Positions 27,451 to 41,105 of a stretch of 45,871 bases of DNA are shown here, in pieces. Origin of the DNA: Saccoglossus kowalevskii (taxonomy: Eukaryota; Hemichordata; Enteropneusta; Harrimaniidae); NCBI RefSeq assembly GCF_000003605.2, contig NW_003142233.1, positions 1-45,871 on the forward strand. The letters run 5' to 3'. Position 1 is the first letter of the stretch, and every line of letters starts with the position of its first letter. Made by a program: the position numbers and the translations under genes. The notes below the pieces were generated by a model that made no database searches, had not been told where the DNA came from, and was given only the letters and a program-made list of their open reading frames with translations.

Positions 27451-28830
27451 ATGTAATAATTGGCGACAAGTGCATTGACATGTGGCATGTAATAATTGGC
27501 GACAAGTGCATTGACTTGTGGCATTTAATAATTGGCGACAAGTGCATTGACATGTGACATGTAATAATTGGCGACAAGTGCATTGACTTGTGGCATGTAA
27601 TAATTGGCGAAAAGTGCATTGACATGTGACATGTAATAATTGGCGACAAGTGCATTGACATGTGGCATGTAATAATTGGCGACAAGTGCATTGACTTGTG
27701 GCATTTAATAATTGGCGACAAGTGCATTGACATGTGACATGTAATAATTGGCGACAAGTGCATTGACTTGTGGCATGTAATAATTGGCGAAAAGTGCATT
27801 GACATGTGACATGTAATAATTGGCGACAAGTTCATTGACATGTCACATGTAATAACTGGAGACATGTGCATTGACATGTGACATGTAATAACTGGAGACA
27901 TGTGCACTGACATAAGACATGTAATAATTGGCGACAAGTGCATTGACATGTGGCATGTAATAATTGGCGACAAGTGCATTGACTTGTGGCATTTAATAAT
28001 TGGCGACAAGTGCATTGACATGTGACATGTAATAATTGGCGACAAGTGCATTGACTTGTGGCATGTAGTAATTGGCGAAAAGTGCATTGACATGTGACAT
28101 GTAATAATTGGCGACAAGTTCATTGACATGTCACATGTAATAACTGGAGACATGTGCATTGACATGTGACATGTAATAACTGGAGACATGTGCACTGATA
28201 TGAGACATGTAATAATTGGCGACAAGTTCATTGACATGTCACATGTAATAACTGGAGACATGTGCATTGACATGTGACATGTAATAACTGGAGACATGTG
28301 CACTGACATGAGACATGTAATAATTGGCGACAAGTGCATTGACTTGTGGCATGTAATAATTGGCGACAGGTGCATTGACATGTGACATGTAATAATAGGC
28401 GACAAGTGCCCTGACATGTGACATGTAATAACTGGAGACATGTGCACTGACATGAGACATGTAATAATTGGCAACAAGTGCATTGACATGTGGCATGTAA
28501 TGATTGGCGACAAGGGCATTGACATGTGACATGTAATAATTGGCGACATGTGCATTGAGATGTGACATGTAATAACTGGAGACAGGTGCATTATGATGTG
28601 ACATGTAATAATTGGCGCTAAGTTCTTTGACATGTGACATGTAATAATTGGCGACAGGTGCATTGAAATGTGACATGTAGTAAATGGTTACAAGTGCATT
28701 GAAATGTGACATGTAATAATTGGCGACACGTGCATTGAGATGTGAAAGAAATAATTGGCGACAGGTGCATGGACATGTGACATGTAATTATTGGCGACAG
28801 GTGCATTGAGATGTGACATGTAATAACTGG
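27451..28830. repeat. F with 180-bp duplication, G-prime, K, short H
   Basis: Positions 27481-27640 are repeated at 27661-27820 (five monomers, 180 bp) with almost no change. This accounts for the 180 bp difference between the X-to-X (1,475) and K-to-K (1,655) spacings in this tandem pair. K is at 28617. The same 180 bp duplication is present in the distant copy at 39.7-40.08 kb. Confidence 0.85.
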
Positions 28831-29787
28831 AGACATGTGCACTGACATAAGACATGTAATAATTGGCGACAAGTGCATTGACATGTGGCATGTAATAATT
28901 GGCGACAAGTGCATTGACTTGTGGCATTTAATAATTGGCGACAAGTGCATTGACATGTGACATGTAATAATTGGCGACAAGTGCATTGACTTGTGGCATG
29001 TAGTAATTGGCGAAAAGTGCATTGACATGTGACATGTAATAATTGGCGACAAGTGCATTGACATGTCACATGTAATAACTGGAGACATGTGCATTGACAT
29101 GTGACATGTAATAACTGGAGACATGTGCACTGACATGAGACATGTAATAACTGGAGACATGTACACTGACATGAGACATGTAATAATTGGCGACAAGTGC
29201 ATTGACATGTGGCATGCAATGATTGGCGACAAGTGAATTGACATGTGACATGTATTAATTAGCGGCAAGTGCATTGACATGTGTCATGTAATAATAGGCG
29301 ACAAGTGAATTGACATGTGACATGCAATAATTGGCGACAGGTGCATTGAGATGTGACATGTAATAATTGGCGACAGGTGCATGGACATATGAAATGCAAT
29401 AATTAGCGACAATTGCATTGACATGTGACATGTAATAATTGTCGACAAGTGCATTGACATGTGACATGTAATAATTGGCGACAGGTGCATTGAGATGTGA
29501 CATGTAATAACTGCAGACAGGTGCATTGAGATGTGACATGTAATAATTGGCGACATGTGCATTGACATGTGTCATGTAATAACTGGATACAGAGACATTG
29601 ACATGTGTCATGTAGCAATTAGCGACAACTGCATTGACATGTGTCATGTAATAATTCGCGACAGTTGCATTGAGATGTAACATGTAATACCTGGAAACAT
29701 GTGCATTGACATGTGTCATGTAATAATTGGCGACAAGTGCAGTGACATATGGCACGTAATTATTGGCGACAAGTGCATTGAGATGTG
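28831..29787. repeat. F, G without K, X tail
   Basis: An F block with two adjacent ACTGACATGAGAC monomers (29130-29180). G (CATATGAAATGC near 29390, GTCGACAAG near 29440) is followed by CTGCAGACAGG and X at 29585, skipping both K and H. Confidence 0.75.
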
Positions 29788-30319
29788 ACATGTAAAACTA
29801 GGTGACAAGTGCATTGACATGTGACATGTAATAATTGGCGACAGGTGCATTGACATGTGTCATGTAGCAATTAGCGACAACTGTATTGACATGTGTCATG
29901 TAATAAGTGGAGACAGGTGCATTGACGTGTGTCATATAATAATTGGCGACACGTGCATTAACATGTGACATGTAATAATTGGCGACAGGTGCATTGACAT
30001 GTGTAATGTAATAATTGGCGACAAGTGCATTGATAAGCGACATGTAATAATTGGCGACAAGTGCATTCACATGTGTCATGTAGCAATTAGCGACAACTGC
30101 ATTGACATGTGTCATGTAATAAGTGGGGACAGGTGCATTGACATGTGTCATGTAATAATTGGCGACAAGTGCATTGACATGTGACATGTAATAATTGTCG
30201 ACAAGTGCATTGACATGTGACATGTAATAATTGGCGACAGGTGCATTGAGATGTGACATGTAATAACTGCAGACAGGTGCATTGAGATGTGACATGTAAT
30301 AATTGGCGCTAAGTTCTTT
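29788..30319. repeat. D block 8 and G tail with K
   Basis: D with the plus-strand open stretch at 29999-30184, including GATAAGCGACATG near 30031. It is joined to a G tail (GTCGACAAG, CTGCAGACAGG) and K at 30308. Confidence 0.75.
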
Positions 30320-32311
30320 GACATGTGACATGTAATAATTGGCGACCGACAGGTGCATTGACATGTGTAATGTAATAATTGGCGACAAGTGCATTGACAT
30401 GCGACATGTAATAATTGGCAACATGTGCATTGAAATGTGACATGTAGTAAATGGTTACAAGTGCATTGAAATGTGACATGTAATAATTGGCGACACGTGC
30501 ATTGAGATGTGAAAGTAATAATTGGCGACAGGTGCATGGACATGTGACATGTAATTATTGGCGACAGGTGCATTGAGATGTGACATGTAATAACTGGAGA
30601 CAGGTGCATTGAGATGTGACATGTAATAATTGGCGACAAGTGCACTGACATGTGACATATAATAACTGCAGACATGTGCACTGACATGTGACATGGAATA
30701 ATTGGCGACAAGTGCATTGACTTGTGGCATGTAATAATTGGCGACAAGTGCATTGAGATATGACATGTAATAATTGGCAACAAGTGCATTGAAATGTGCC
30801 ATGTAATAATTCGCGACTGCTGCATTGAGATGTAACAAGTAATACCTGGAAACATGTGCATTGACATGTGTCATGTAATAATTGGCGACAAGTGCAGTGA
30901 CATATGACACGTAATAATTGGCGACAAGTGCATTGAGATGCGACATGTAATAATTGGGGACATGTGCATTGACATGTGTCATGTAATAACTGGATACAGA
31001 GACATTGACATGTGTCATGTAGCAATTAGCGTCAACTGCATTGAGATGTGATATGTAATAATTGGAGACAAGTGCATTGAGATGAGACATGTAGTAAATG
31101 GCGAAAGGTACATTGAGATGTGACATGTTATAATTGGCGACAAGTGCATTGAGATGTGACATGTAATAACTGGAGACAGGTGCATCGAGATGTAACATGT
31201 AATAATGGCAACAGGTGCATTGTGATGTGACATGTTATAACTGGAGACAGGTGCATTGAGATGTGACATGTAATAATTTGCGCCAGGTGCACTGACATGT
31301 GACATGTAATAACTGGATACACGTGCACTGACATGTGACATGTAATAATTGGCGACAGGTGCATTGCGATGCGACATGTAATAATTGGGGACATGTGCAT
31401 TGACATGTGTCATGTAATAACTGGATACAGAGACATTGACATGAGTCATGTAGCAATTAGCGACAACTCCATTGAGATGTGATATGTAATAATTGGCGAC
31501 AAGTGCATTGACATGAGACATGTAGTAAATGGCGACAGGTACATTGAGATGTGACATGTTATAATTGGCGACAAGTGCATTGAGATGTGAAATGTAATAA
31601 CTGGAGACAGGTGCATCGAGATGTAACATGTAATAATGGCAACAGGTGCATTGTGATGTGACATGTTATAACTGGAGACAGGTGCATTGAGATGTGACAT
31701 GTAGTAATTTGCGACAAGTGCACTGACATGTGACATGTAATAACTGGATACATGTGCACTGACATGTGACATGTAATAATTGGCGACAAGTGCATTGACA
31801 TGTGGCATGTAATAATTGGCTACAGGTGCATTGTGATGTGACATGTTATAACTGGAGACAGGTGCATTGAGATGTGACATGTAATAATTTGCGACAAGTG
31901 CACTGACATGTGACATGTAATAACTGGATACACGTGCACTGACATGTGACATGTAATAATTGGCGACAAGTGCATTGACATGTGGCATGTAATAATTGGC
32001 GACAAGTGCATTGACTTGTGGCATGTAATAATTGGCGACAGGTGCATTGAGATGCGACATGTAATAATTGGCGACATGTGCATTGACATGTGTCATGTAA
32101 TAACTGGATACAGAGACATTGACCTGTGTCATGTAGCAATTAGCGACAACTGCATTGACATGTGTCATGTAATAATTCGCGACAGTTGCATTGAGATGTA
32201 CTATGTAATACCTGGAAACATGTGCATTGACATGTGTCATGTAATAATTGGCGACAAGTGCAGTGACATATGCACGTAATTATTGGCGACAAGTGCATCG
32301 AGATGTGACAT
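30320..32311. repeat. H, 431-bp X dimer and 180-bp duplication
   Basis: A 4-bp duplication gives GGCGACCGACAGG at 30341. X is at 30992, 31423 and 32106, and the 180 bp duplication at 31639/31819. The block corresponds to 1291-3243 at offsets of 29,105 and then about 29,069 bp. Confidence 0.85.
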
Positions 32312-33343
32312 GTAAAACTAGGTGACAAGTGCATTGACATGTGACATGTAATAATTGGCGACAGGTGCATTGACATGTGCCATGTAGCAATTAGCGACAA
32401 CTGTATTGACATGTGTCATGTAATAAGTGGAGACAGGTGCATTGACGTGTGTCATGAAATAATTGGCGACAAGTGCATTGACTTGTGGCATGTAATAATT
32501 GGCGAAAAGTGCATTGACATGTGACATGTAATAATTGGCGACAAGTACATTGACTTGTGGCATTTAATAATTGGCGACAAGTGCATTGACATGTGACATG
32601 TAATAATTGGCGACAAGTGCATTGACTTGTGGCATGTAATAATTGGCGAAAAGTGCATTGACATGTGACATGTAATAATTGGCGACAAGTTCATTGACAT
32701 GTCACATGTAATAACTGGAGACATGTGCATTGACATGTGACATGTATTAACTGGAGACATGTGCACTGACATGAGACATGTAATAATTGGCGACAAGTGC
32801 ATTGACATGTGGCATGTAATAATTGGTGACAAGTGCATTGACTTGTGGCATGTAATAATTGACGACAAGTGCATTGACATGTGACATGTAATAATTGGCG
32901 ACAAGTGCACTGACATGTGACATGTAATAACTGGAGACATGTGCACTGACATGAGACATGTAATAATTGGCGACAAGTGAATTGACATGTGGCATGTAAT
33001 GATTGGCGACAAGTGCATTGACATGTGACATGTATTAATTGGCGGCAAGTGCATTGACATGTGTCATGTAATAATAGGCCACAAGTGAATTGACATGTGA
33101 CATGCAATAATTGGCGACAGGTGCATTGAGATGTGACATGTAATAATTGACGACAGGTGCATGGACATATGAAATGCAATAATTAGCGACAATTGCATTG
33201 ACATGTGACATGTAATAATTGTCGACAAGTGCATTGACACGTGACATGTAATAATTGGCGACAGGTGCATTGAGATGTGACATGTAATAACTGGAGACAG
33301 GTGCATTGAGATGTGACATGTAATAATTGGCGCTAAGTTCTTT
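32312..33343. repeat. D fragment, F, G, K
   Basis: A D start with GTGCCATGTAGCAATTAG stops at about 32455 and joins F. F carries TGACATGTCA near 32694. G follows with ATAGGCCACAAG, and K is at 33332. The F-G part corresponds to 7.08-7.91 kb at offset 25,430. Confidence 0.75.
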
Positions 33344-34505
33344 GACATGTGACATGTAATAATTGGCGACAGGTGCATTGATATGTGACATGTAATAATT
33401 GGCGACAAGTGCATTGACATGTGACATGTAATAACTGGAGACATGTGCATTGACATGTGACATGTAATAATTGGCGACAAGTGCATTGACTTGTGGCATG
33501 TAATAATTGGCGACACGTGCATTGAGATATGACATGTAATAATTGGCGACAAGTGCATTGAAATGTGCCATGTAATAATTCGTGACAGTTGCATTGAGAT
33601 GTAACATGTAATACCTGGAAACATGTGCATTGACATGTGTCATGTAATAATTGGCGACAAGTGCATTGACTTGTGGCATGTAATAATTGGCGACAAGTGC
33701 ATTGAGATATGACATGTAATAATTGGCAACACGTGCATTGAAATGTGCCATGTAATAATTCGCGACTGCTGCATTGAGATGTAACATGTAATACCTGGAA
33801 ACATGTGCATTGACATGTGTCATGTAATAATTGGCGACAAGTGCAGTGACATATGACACGTAATAATTGGCGACAAGTGCATTGAGATGCGACATGTAAT
33901 AATTGGGGACATGTGCATTGACATGTGTCATGTAATAACTGGATACAGAGACATTGACATGTGTCATGTTGCAATTAGCGACAACTGCATTGAGATGTGA
34001 TATGTGATAATTGGAGACAAGTGCATTGACATGAGACATGTAGTAAATGGCGACAGGTACATTGAGATGTGACATGTTATAATTGGCGACAAGTGCATTG
34101 AGATATGACATGTAATAACTGGAGACAGGTGCACTGACATGAGACATGTAATAATTGGCGACAAGTGCATTGACATGTGGCATGTAATAATTGGCGACAA
34201 GTGCATTGACTTGTGGCATTTAATAATTGGCGACAAGTGCATTGACATGTGACATGTAATAATTGGCGACAAGTGTATTGACTTGTGGCATGTAATAATT
34301 GGCGAAAAGTGCATTGACATGTGACATGTGATAACTGGATACAGAGACATTGACATGTGTCATGTAGCAAGTAGCGACAACTGCATTGAGATGTGATATG
34401 TAATAATTGGAGACAAGTGCATTGACATGAGACATGTAGTAAATGGCGACAGGTACATTGAGATGTGACATGTTATAATTGGCGACAAGTGCATTGAGAT
34501 ATGAC
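33344..34505. repeat. H with internal duplication, paired X (396 bp apart)
   Basis: The GATATGACATG, GAAATGTGCC, ATACCTGG run occurs twice (33510-33620 and 33690-33800). X is at 33941 and 34337, 396 bp (11 monomers) apart, unlike the usual 431. The relative at 7.9-8.6 kb has only one X, so this pair probably arose after the two segments separated. Confidence 0.75.
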
Positions 34506-35682
34506 ATGTAATAACTGGAGACAGGTGCATTGACATGTGACATGTAATAACTGGAGACATGTGCACTGACATGAGACATGTAATAATTGGCGACAAGTGC
34601 ATTGACATGTGGCATGTAATAATTGGGGACAAGTGCATTGACTTGTGGCATTTAATAATTGGCGACAAGTGCATTGACATGTGACATGTAATAATTGGCG
34701 ACAAGTGCATTGACTTGTGGCATGTAATAATTGGCGAAAAGTGCATTGACATGTGACATGTAATAATTGGCGACAAGTTCGTAGACATGTCACATGTAAT
34801 AACTGGAGACATGTGCATTGACATGTGACATGTAATAACTGGAGACATGTGCACTGACATGAGACATGTAATAATTGGCGACAAGTGCATTGACATGTGG
34901 CATGTAATAATTGGCGACAAGTGCATTGACTTGTGGCATGTAATAATTGGCGACAAGTGCATTGACATGTGACATGTAATAATTGGCGACAAGTGCACTG
35001 ACATGTGACATGTAATAACTGGAGACATGTGCACTGACATGAGACATGTAATAATTGGCAACAAGTGCATTGACATGTGGCATGTAATGATTGGCGACAA
35101 GTGCATTGACATGTGACATGTATTAATTGGCGAAAAGTGCATTGACATGTGACATGTAATAATTGGCGACAGTTCATTGACATGTCACATGTAATAACTG
35201 GAGACATGTGCATTGACATGTGACATGTAATAACTGGAGACATGTGCACTGATATGAGACATGTAATAATTGGCGACAAGTTCATTGACATGTCACATGT
35301 AATAACTGGAGACATGTGCATTGACATGTGACATGTAATAACTGGAGACATGTGCACTGACATGAGACATGTAATAATTGGCGACAAGTGCATTGACTTG
35401 TGGCATGTAATAATTGGCGACAGGTGCATTGACATGTGACATGTAATAATAGGCGACAAGTGCCCTGACATGTGACATGTAATAACTGGAGACATGTGCA
35501 CTGACATGAGACATGTAATAATTGGCAACAAGTGCATTGACATGTGGCATGTAATGATTGGCGACAAGGGCATTGACATGTGACATGTAATAATTGGCGA
35601 CATGTGCATTGAGATGTGACATGTAATAACTGGAGACAGGTGCATTATGATGTGACATGTAATAATTGGCGCTAAGTTCTTT
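34506..35682. repeat. F blocks, G-prime, K
   Basis: Two F rounds (palindromes near 35178 and 35286; a mutated TAGACATGTCAC near 34792), then G-prime and K at 35671. A single-base deletion gives GGCGACAGTTC at 35165. The join at about 35128 is the left edge of the largest duplicated segment. Confidence 0.75.
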
Positions 35683-37400
35683 GACATGTGACATGTAATA
35701 ATTGGCGACAGGTGCATTGAAATGTGACATGTAGTAAATGGTTACAAGTGCATTGAAATGTGACATGTAATAATTGGCGACACGTGCATTGAGATGTGAA
35801 AGAAATAATTGGCGACAGGTGCATGGACATGTGACATGTAATTATTGGCGACAGGTGCATTGAGATGTGACATGTAATAACTGGAGACAGGTGCATTGAG
35901 ATGTGACATGTAATAATTGGCGACAAGTGCACTGACATGTGACATATAATAACTGCAGACATGTGCACTGACATGTGACATGTAATAATTGGCGACAAGT
36001 GCAGTGACATATGACACGTAATAATTGGCGACAAGTGCATTGAGATGCGACATGTAATAATTGGGGACATGTGCATTGACATGTGTCATGTAATAACTGG
36101 ATACAAAGACATTGACATGTGTCATGTAGCAATTAGCGACAACTGCATTGAGATGTGATATGTAATAATTGGAGACCAGTGCATTGACATGAGACATGTA
36201 GTAAATGGCGACAGGTACATTGAGATGTGACATGTTATAATTGGCGACAAGTGCATTGAGATGTGACATGTAATAACTGGAGACAGGTGCATCGAGATGT
36301 AACATGTAATAATGGCAACAGGTGCATTGTGATGTGACATGTTATAACTGGAGACAGGTGCATTGAGATGTGACATGTAATAATTTGCGACAAGTGCACT
36401 GACATGTGACATGTAATAACTGGATATATGTGCACTGACATGTGACATGTAATAATTGGCGACAGGTGCATTGAGATGCGACATGTAATAATTGGGGACA
36501 TGTGCATTGACATGTGTCATGTAATAACTGGATACAGAGACATTGACATGTGTCATGTAGCAATTAGCGACAACTGCATTGAGATGTGATATGTAATAAT
36601 TTGCGACAAGTGCACTGACATGTGACATGTAATAATTGGCGACAAGTGCATTGACATGTGGCATGTAATAATTGGCGACAAGTGCATTGACTTGTGGCAT
36701 TTAATAATTGGCGACAAGTGCATTGACATGTGACATGTAATAATTGGCGACAAGTGCATTGACTTGTGGCATGTAATAATTGGCGAAAAGTGCATTGACA
36801 TGTGACATGTAATAATTGGCGACAAGTTCATTGACATGTCACATGTAATAACTGGAGACATGTGCATTGACATGTGACATGTAATAACTGGAGACATGTG
36901 CACTGACATAAGACATGTAATAATTGGCGACAAGTTCATTGACATATGGCATGTAATAATTGGCGACAAGTGCATTGACTTGTGGCATTTAATAATTGGC
37001 GACAAGTGCATTGACATGTGACATGTAATAATTGGCGACAAGTTCATTGACATGTCACATCTAATAACTGAAGACATGTGCATTGACATGTGACATGTAA
37101 TAACTGGAGACATGTGCACTGACATGAAACATGTAATAATTGGCGACAAGTGCATTGACATGTGGCATGTAATAATTGGCGACAAGTGCATTGACTTGTG
37201 GCATGTAATAATTGGCGACATGTGCATTGACATGTGACATGTAATAATAGGCGACAAGTGCACTGACATTTGACATGTAATAACTGGAGACATGTGCACT
37301 GACATGAGACATGTAATAATTGGCAACAAGTGCATTGACATGTGGCATGTAATGATTGGCGACAAGTGCATTGACATGTGACATGTATTAATTGGCGGCA
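35683..37400. repeat. H-prime, 431-bp X dimer, F
   Basis: X at 36099 (ACAAAG variant) and 36530. H-prime is short, with K to X only 428 bp. F follows with CATTTAATAATT and ACATGTCACATCTAAT (about 37050) variants. All of it recurs 5,217-5,222 bp downstream. Confidence 0.8.
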
Positions 37401-39165
37401 AGTGCATTGACATGTGTCATGTAATAATAGGCAACAAGTGAATTGACATGTGACATGCAATAATTGGCGACAGGTGCATTGAGATGTGACATGTAATAAT
37501 TGTCGACAAGTGCATTGACATGTGACATGTAATAATTGGCGACATGTGCATTGAGATGTGACATGTAATAACTGGAGACAGGTGCATTGAGATGTGACAT
37601 GTAATAATTGGCGCTAAGTTCTTTGACATGTGACATGTAATAATTGGCGACAGGTGCATTGAGATGTGACATGTAATAATTGGCGACAAGTGCATTGACA
37701 TGTGGCATGTAATAATTGGCGACAAGTGCATTGACTTGTGGCATGTAATAATTGGCGACATGTGCATTGACATGTGACATGTAATAATAGGCGACAAGTG
37801 CACTGACATGTGACATGTAATAACTGGAGACATGTGCATTGACATGAGACATGTAATAATTGGCAACAAGTGCATTGACATGTGGCATGTAATGATTGGC
37901 GACAAGTGCATTGACATGTGACATGTATTAATTGGTGGCAAGTGCATTGACATGTGTCATGTAATAATAGGCAACAAGTGAATTGACATGTGACATGCAA
38001 TAATTGGCGACAGGTGCATGGACATGTGACATGTAATAATTGGCGACAGGTGCATTGAGATGTGACATATAATAACTGGAGACAGGTACATTGAAATGTG
38101 ACATGTAATAATTGGCGAGAAGTGCACTGACATGTGACATATAATAACTGCAGACATGTGCATTGACAAGTGACATGTAATAAATGTCGACAAGTGCAGT
38201 GACATGTGACATGTAATAATTGGCGACAGGTGCATTGAGATGCGACATGTAATAATTGGCGACATGTGCATTGACATGTGTCATGTAATAACTGGATACA
38301 GAGACATTGACATGTGTCATGTAGCAATTAGCGACAACTGCGTTGACATGTGTCATGTAATAATTCGCGACAGTTGCATTGAGATGTAACATGTAATACC
38401 TGGAAACATGTGCATTGACATGTGTCATGTAATAATTGGCGACAAGTGCAGTGACATATGACACGTAATTATTGGCGACAAGTGCATTGAGATGTGACAT
38501 GTAAAACTAGGTGACAAGTGCATTGACATGTGACATGTAATAATTGGCGACAGGTGCATTGACATGTGTCATGTAGCAATTAGCGACAACTGTATTGACA
38601 TGTGTCATGTAATAAGTGGAGACAGGTGCATTGACGTGAGTCATGTAATAATTGGCGACACGTGCATTAACATGTGACATGTAATAATTGGCGACAGGTG
38701 CATTGAAATGTGTAATGTAATAATTGGCGACAGGTGCATTGAGATGCGACATGTAATAATTGGCGACATGTGCATTGACATGTGTCATGTAATAAATGGA
38801 TACAGAGACATTGACATGTGTCATGTAGCAATTAGCGACAACTGCATTGACATGTGTCATGTAATAATTCGCGACAGTTGCATTGAGATGTAACATGTAA
38901 TACCTGGAAACATGTGCATTGACATGTGTCATGTAATAATTGGAGACAAGTGCAGTGACATGTGGCATGTAATGATTGGCGACAAGTGCATTGACATGCG
39001 ACATGTAATAATTGGCGAAAAGTGCATTCACATGTGTCATGTAGCAATTAGCGACAACTGCATTGACATGTGTCATGTAATAAGTGGGGACAGGTGCATT
39101 GACATGTGTCATGTAATAATTGGCGACAAGTGCATTGACATGTAACATGTAATAATTGGCGACAT
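37401..39165. repeat. G, K, F, H, X tails and D
   Basis: K at 37613, X at 38294 and 38798. D (38500-38715) is interrupted by an X tail, then resumes at about 38986. A plus-strand open stretch of 77 codons (38912-39145) recurs at 44627-44860. Variants GGCGAGAAG (38114) and AATAAATGGATAC (38790) are shared with the downstream copy. Confidence 0.8.
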
Positions 39166-41105
39166 GTGCATTGAGATGTGACATGTAATAACTGGAGACA
39201 GGTGCATTATGATGTGACATGTAATAATTGGCGCTAAGTTCTTTGACATGTGACATGTAATAATTGGCGACAAGTGCACTGACATGTGACATGTAATAAC
39301 TGGATATATGTGCACTGACATGTGACATGTAATAATTGGCGACAGGTGCATTGAGATGCGACATGTAATAATTGGGGACATGTGCATTGACATGTGTCAT
39401 GTAATAACTGGATACAGAGACATTGACATGTGTCATGTAGCAATTAGCGACAACTGCATTGAGATGTGATATGTAATAATTGGCGACAAGTGCATTGACA
39501 TGAGACATGTAGTAAATAGCGACAGGTACATTGAGATGTGACATGTTATAATTGGCGACAAGTACATTGAGATGTGACATGTAATAACTGGAGACAGGTG
39601 CATCGAGATGTAACATGTAATAATGGCAACAGATGCACTGTGATGTGACATGTTATAACTGGAGACAGGTGCATTGAGATGTGACATGTAGTAATTTGCG
39701 ACAAGTGCACTGACATGTGACATGTAATAATTGGCGACAAGTGCATTGACATGTGGCATGTAATAATTGGCGACAAGTGCATTGACTTGTGGCATTTAAT
39801 AATTGGCGACAAGTGCATTGACATGTGACATGTAATAATTGGCGACAAGTGCATTGACTTGTGGCATGTAATAATTGGCGAAAAGTGCATTGACATGTGA
39901 CATGTAATAATTGGCGACAAGTGCATTGACATGTGGCATGTAATAATTGGCGACAAGTGCATTGACTTGTGGCATTTAATAATTGGCGACAAGTGCATTG
40001 ACATGTGACATGTAATAATTGGCGACAAGTGCATTGACTTGTGGCATGTAATAATTGGCGAAAAGTGCATTGACATGTGACATGTAATAATTGGCGACAA
40101 GTTCATTGACATGTCACATTTAATAACTGGAGACATGTGCATTGACATGTGACATGTAATAACTGGAGGCATGTGCACTGACATAAGACATGTAATAATT
40201 GGCGACAAGTGCATTGACATGTGGCATGTAATAATTGGCGACAAGTGCATTGACTTGTGGCATTTAATAATTGGCGACAAGTGCATTGACATGTGACATG
40301 TAATAATTGGCGACAAGTGCATTGACTTGTGGCATGTAGTAATTGGCGAAAAGTGAATTGACATGTGACATGTAATAATTGGCGACAAGTTCATTGACAT
40401 GTCACATGTAATAACTGGAGACATGTGCATTGACATGTGACATGTAATAACTGGAGACATGTGCACTGATATGAGACATGTAATAATTGGCGACAAGTTC
40501 ATTGACATGTCACATGTAATAACTGGAGACATGTGCATTGACATGTGACATGTAATAACTGGAGACATGTGCACTGACATGAGACATGTAATAATTGGCG
40601 ACAAGTGCATTGACTTGTGGCATGTAATAATTGGCGACAGGTGCATTGACATGTGACATGTAATAATAGGCGACAAGTGCCCTGACATGTGACATGTAAT
40701 AACTGGAGACATGTGCACTGACATGAGACATGTAATAATTGGCAACAAGTGCATTGACATGTGGCATGTAATGATTGGCGACAAGTGCATTGACATGTGA
40801 CATGTAATAATTGGCGACATGTGCATTGAGATGTGACATGTACTAACTGGAGACAGGTGCATTATGATGTGACATGTAATAATTGGCGCTAAGTTCTTTG
40901 ACATGTGACATGTAATAATTGGCGACAGGTGCATTGAAATGTGACATGTAGTAAATGGTTACAAGTGCATTGAAATGTGACATGTAATAATTGGCGACAC
41001 GTGCATTGAGATGTGAAAGAAATAATTGGCGACAGGTGCATGGACATGTGACATGTAATTATTGGCGACAGGTGCATTGAGATGTGACATGTAATAACTG
41101 GAGAC
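39166..41105. repeat. G-prime, K, X, F with 180-bp duplication, K, H-prime
   Basis: K at 39233 and 40888 (1,655 bp apart), X at 39410. This matches about 26895-28834 at a constant offset of 12,271 bp, including the 180 bp duplication. Private changes include GGAGGCATG (about 40167) and CATTTAATAACTGG (about 40118). Confidence 0.85.

Noticed and set aside
38912-39145. Plus-strand ORF of 77 codons as a small Cys-rich protein
   Set aside because: It is made entirely of the same monomer with TGA changed to TGT, TGC or TGG. Its recurrence follows D-block duplication. Nothing outside the repeat supports translation.
39546-40934. Minus-strand ORF of 462 codons (and dozens of similar ones) as a repeat-protein gene
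   Set aside because: The peptide is the 12-residue reading of the satellite. All three frames are open, ORFs shift between the three readings at 1-bp indels, and there is no unique N- or C-terminal domain, splice structure or upstream signal.
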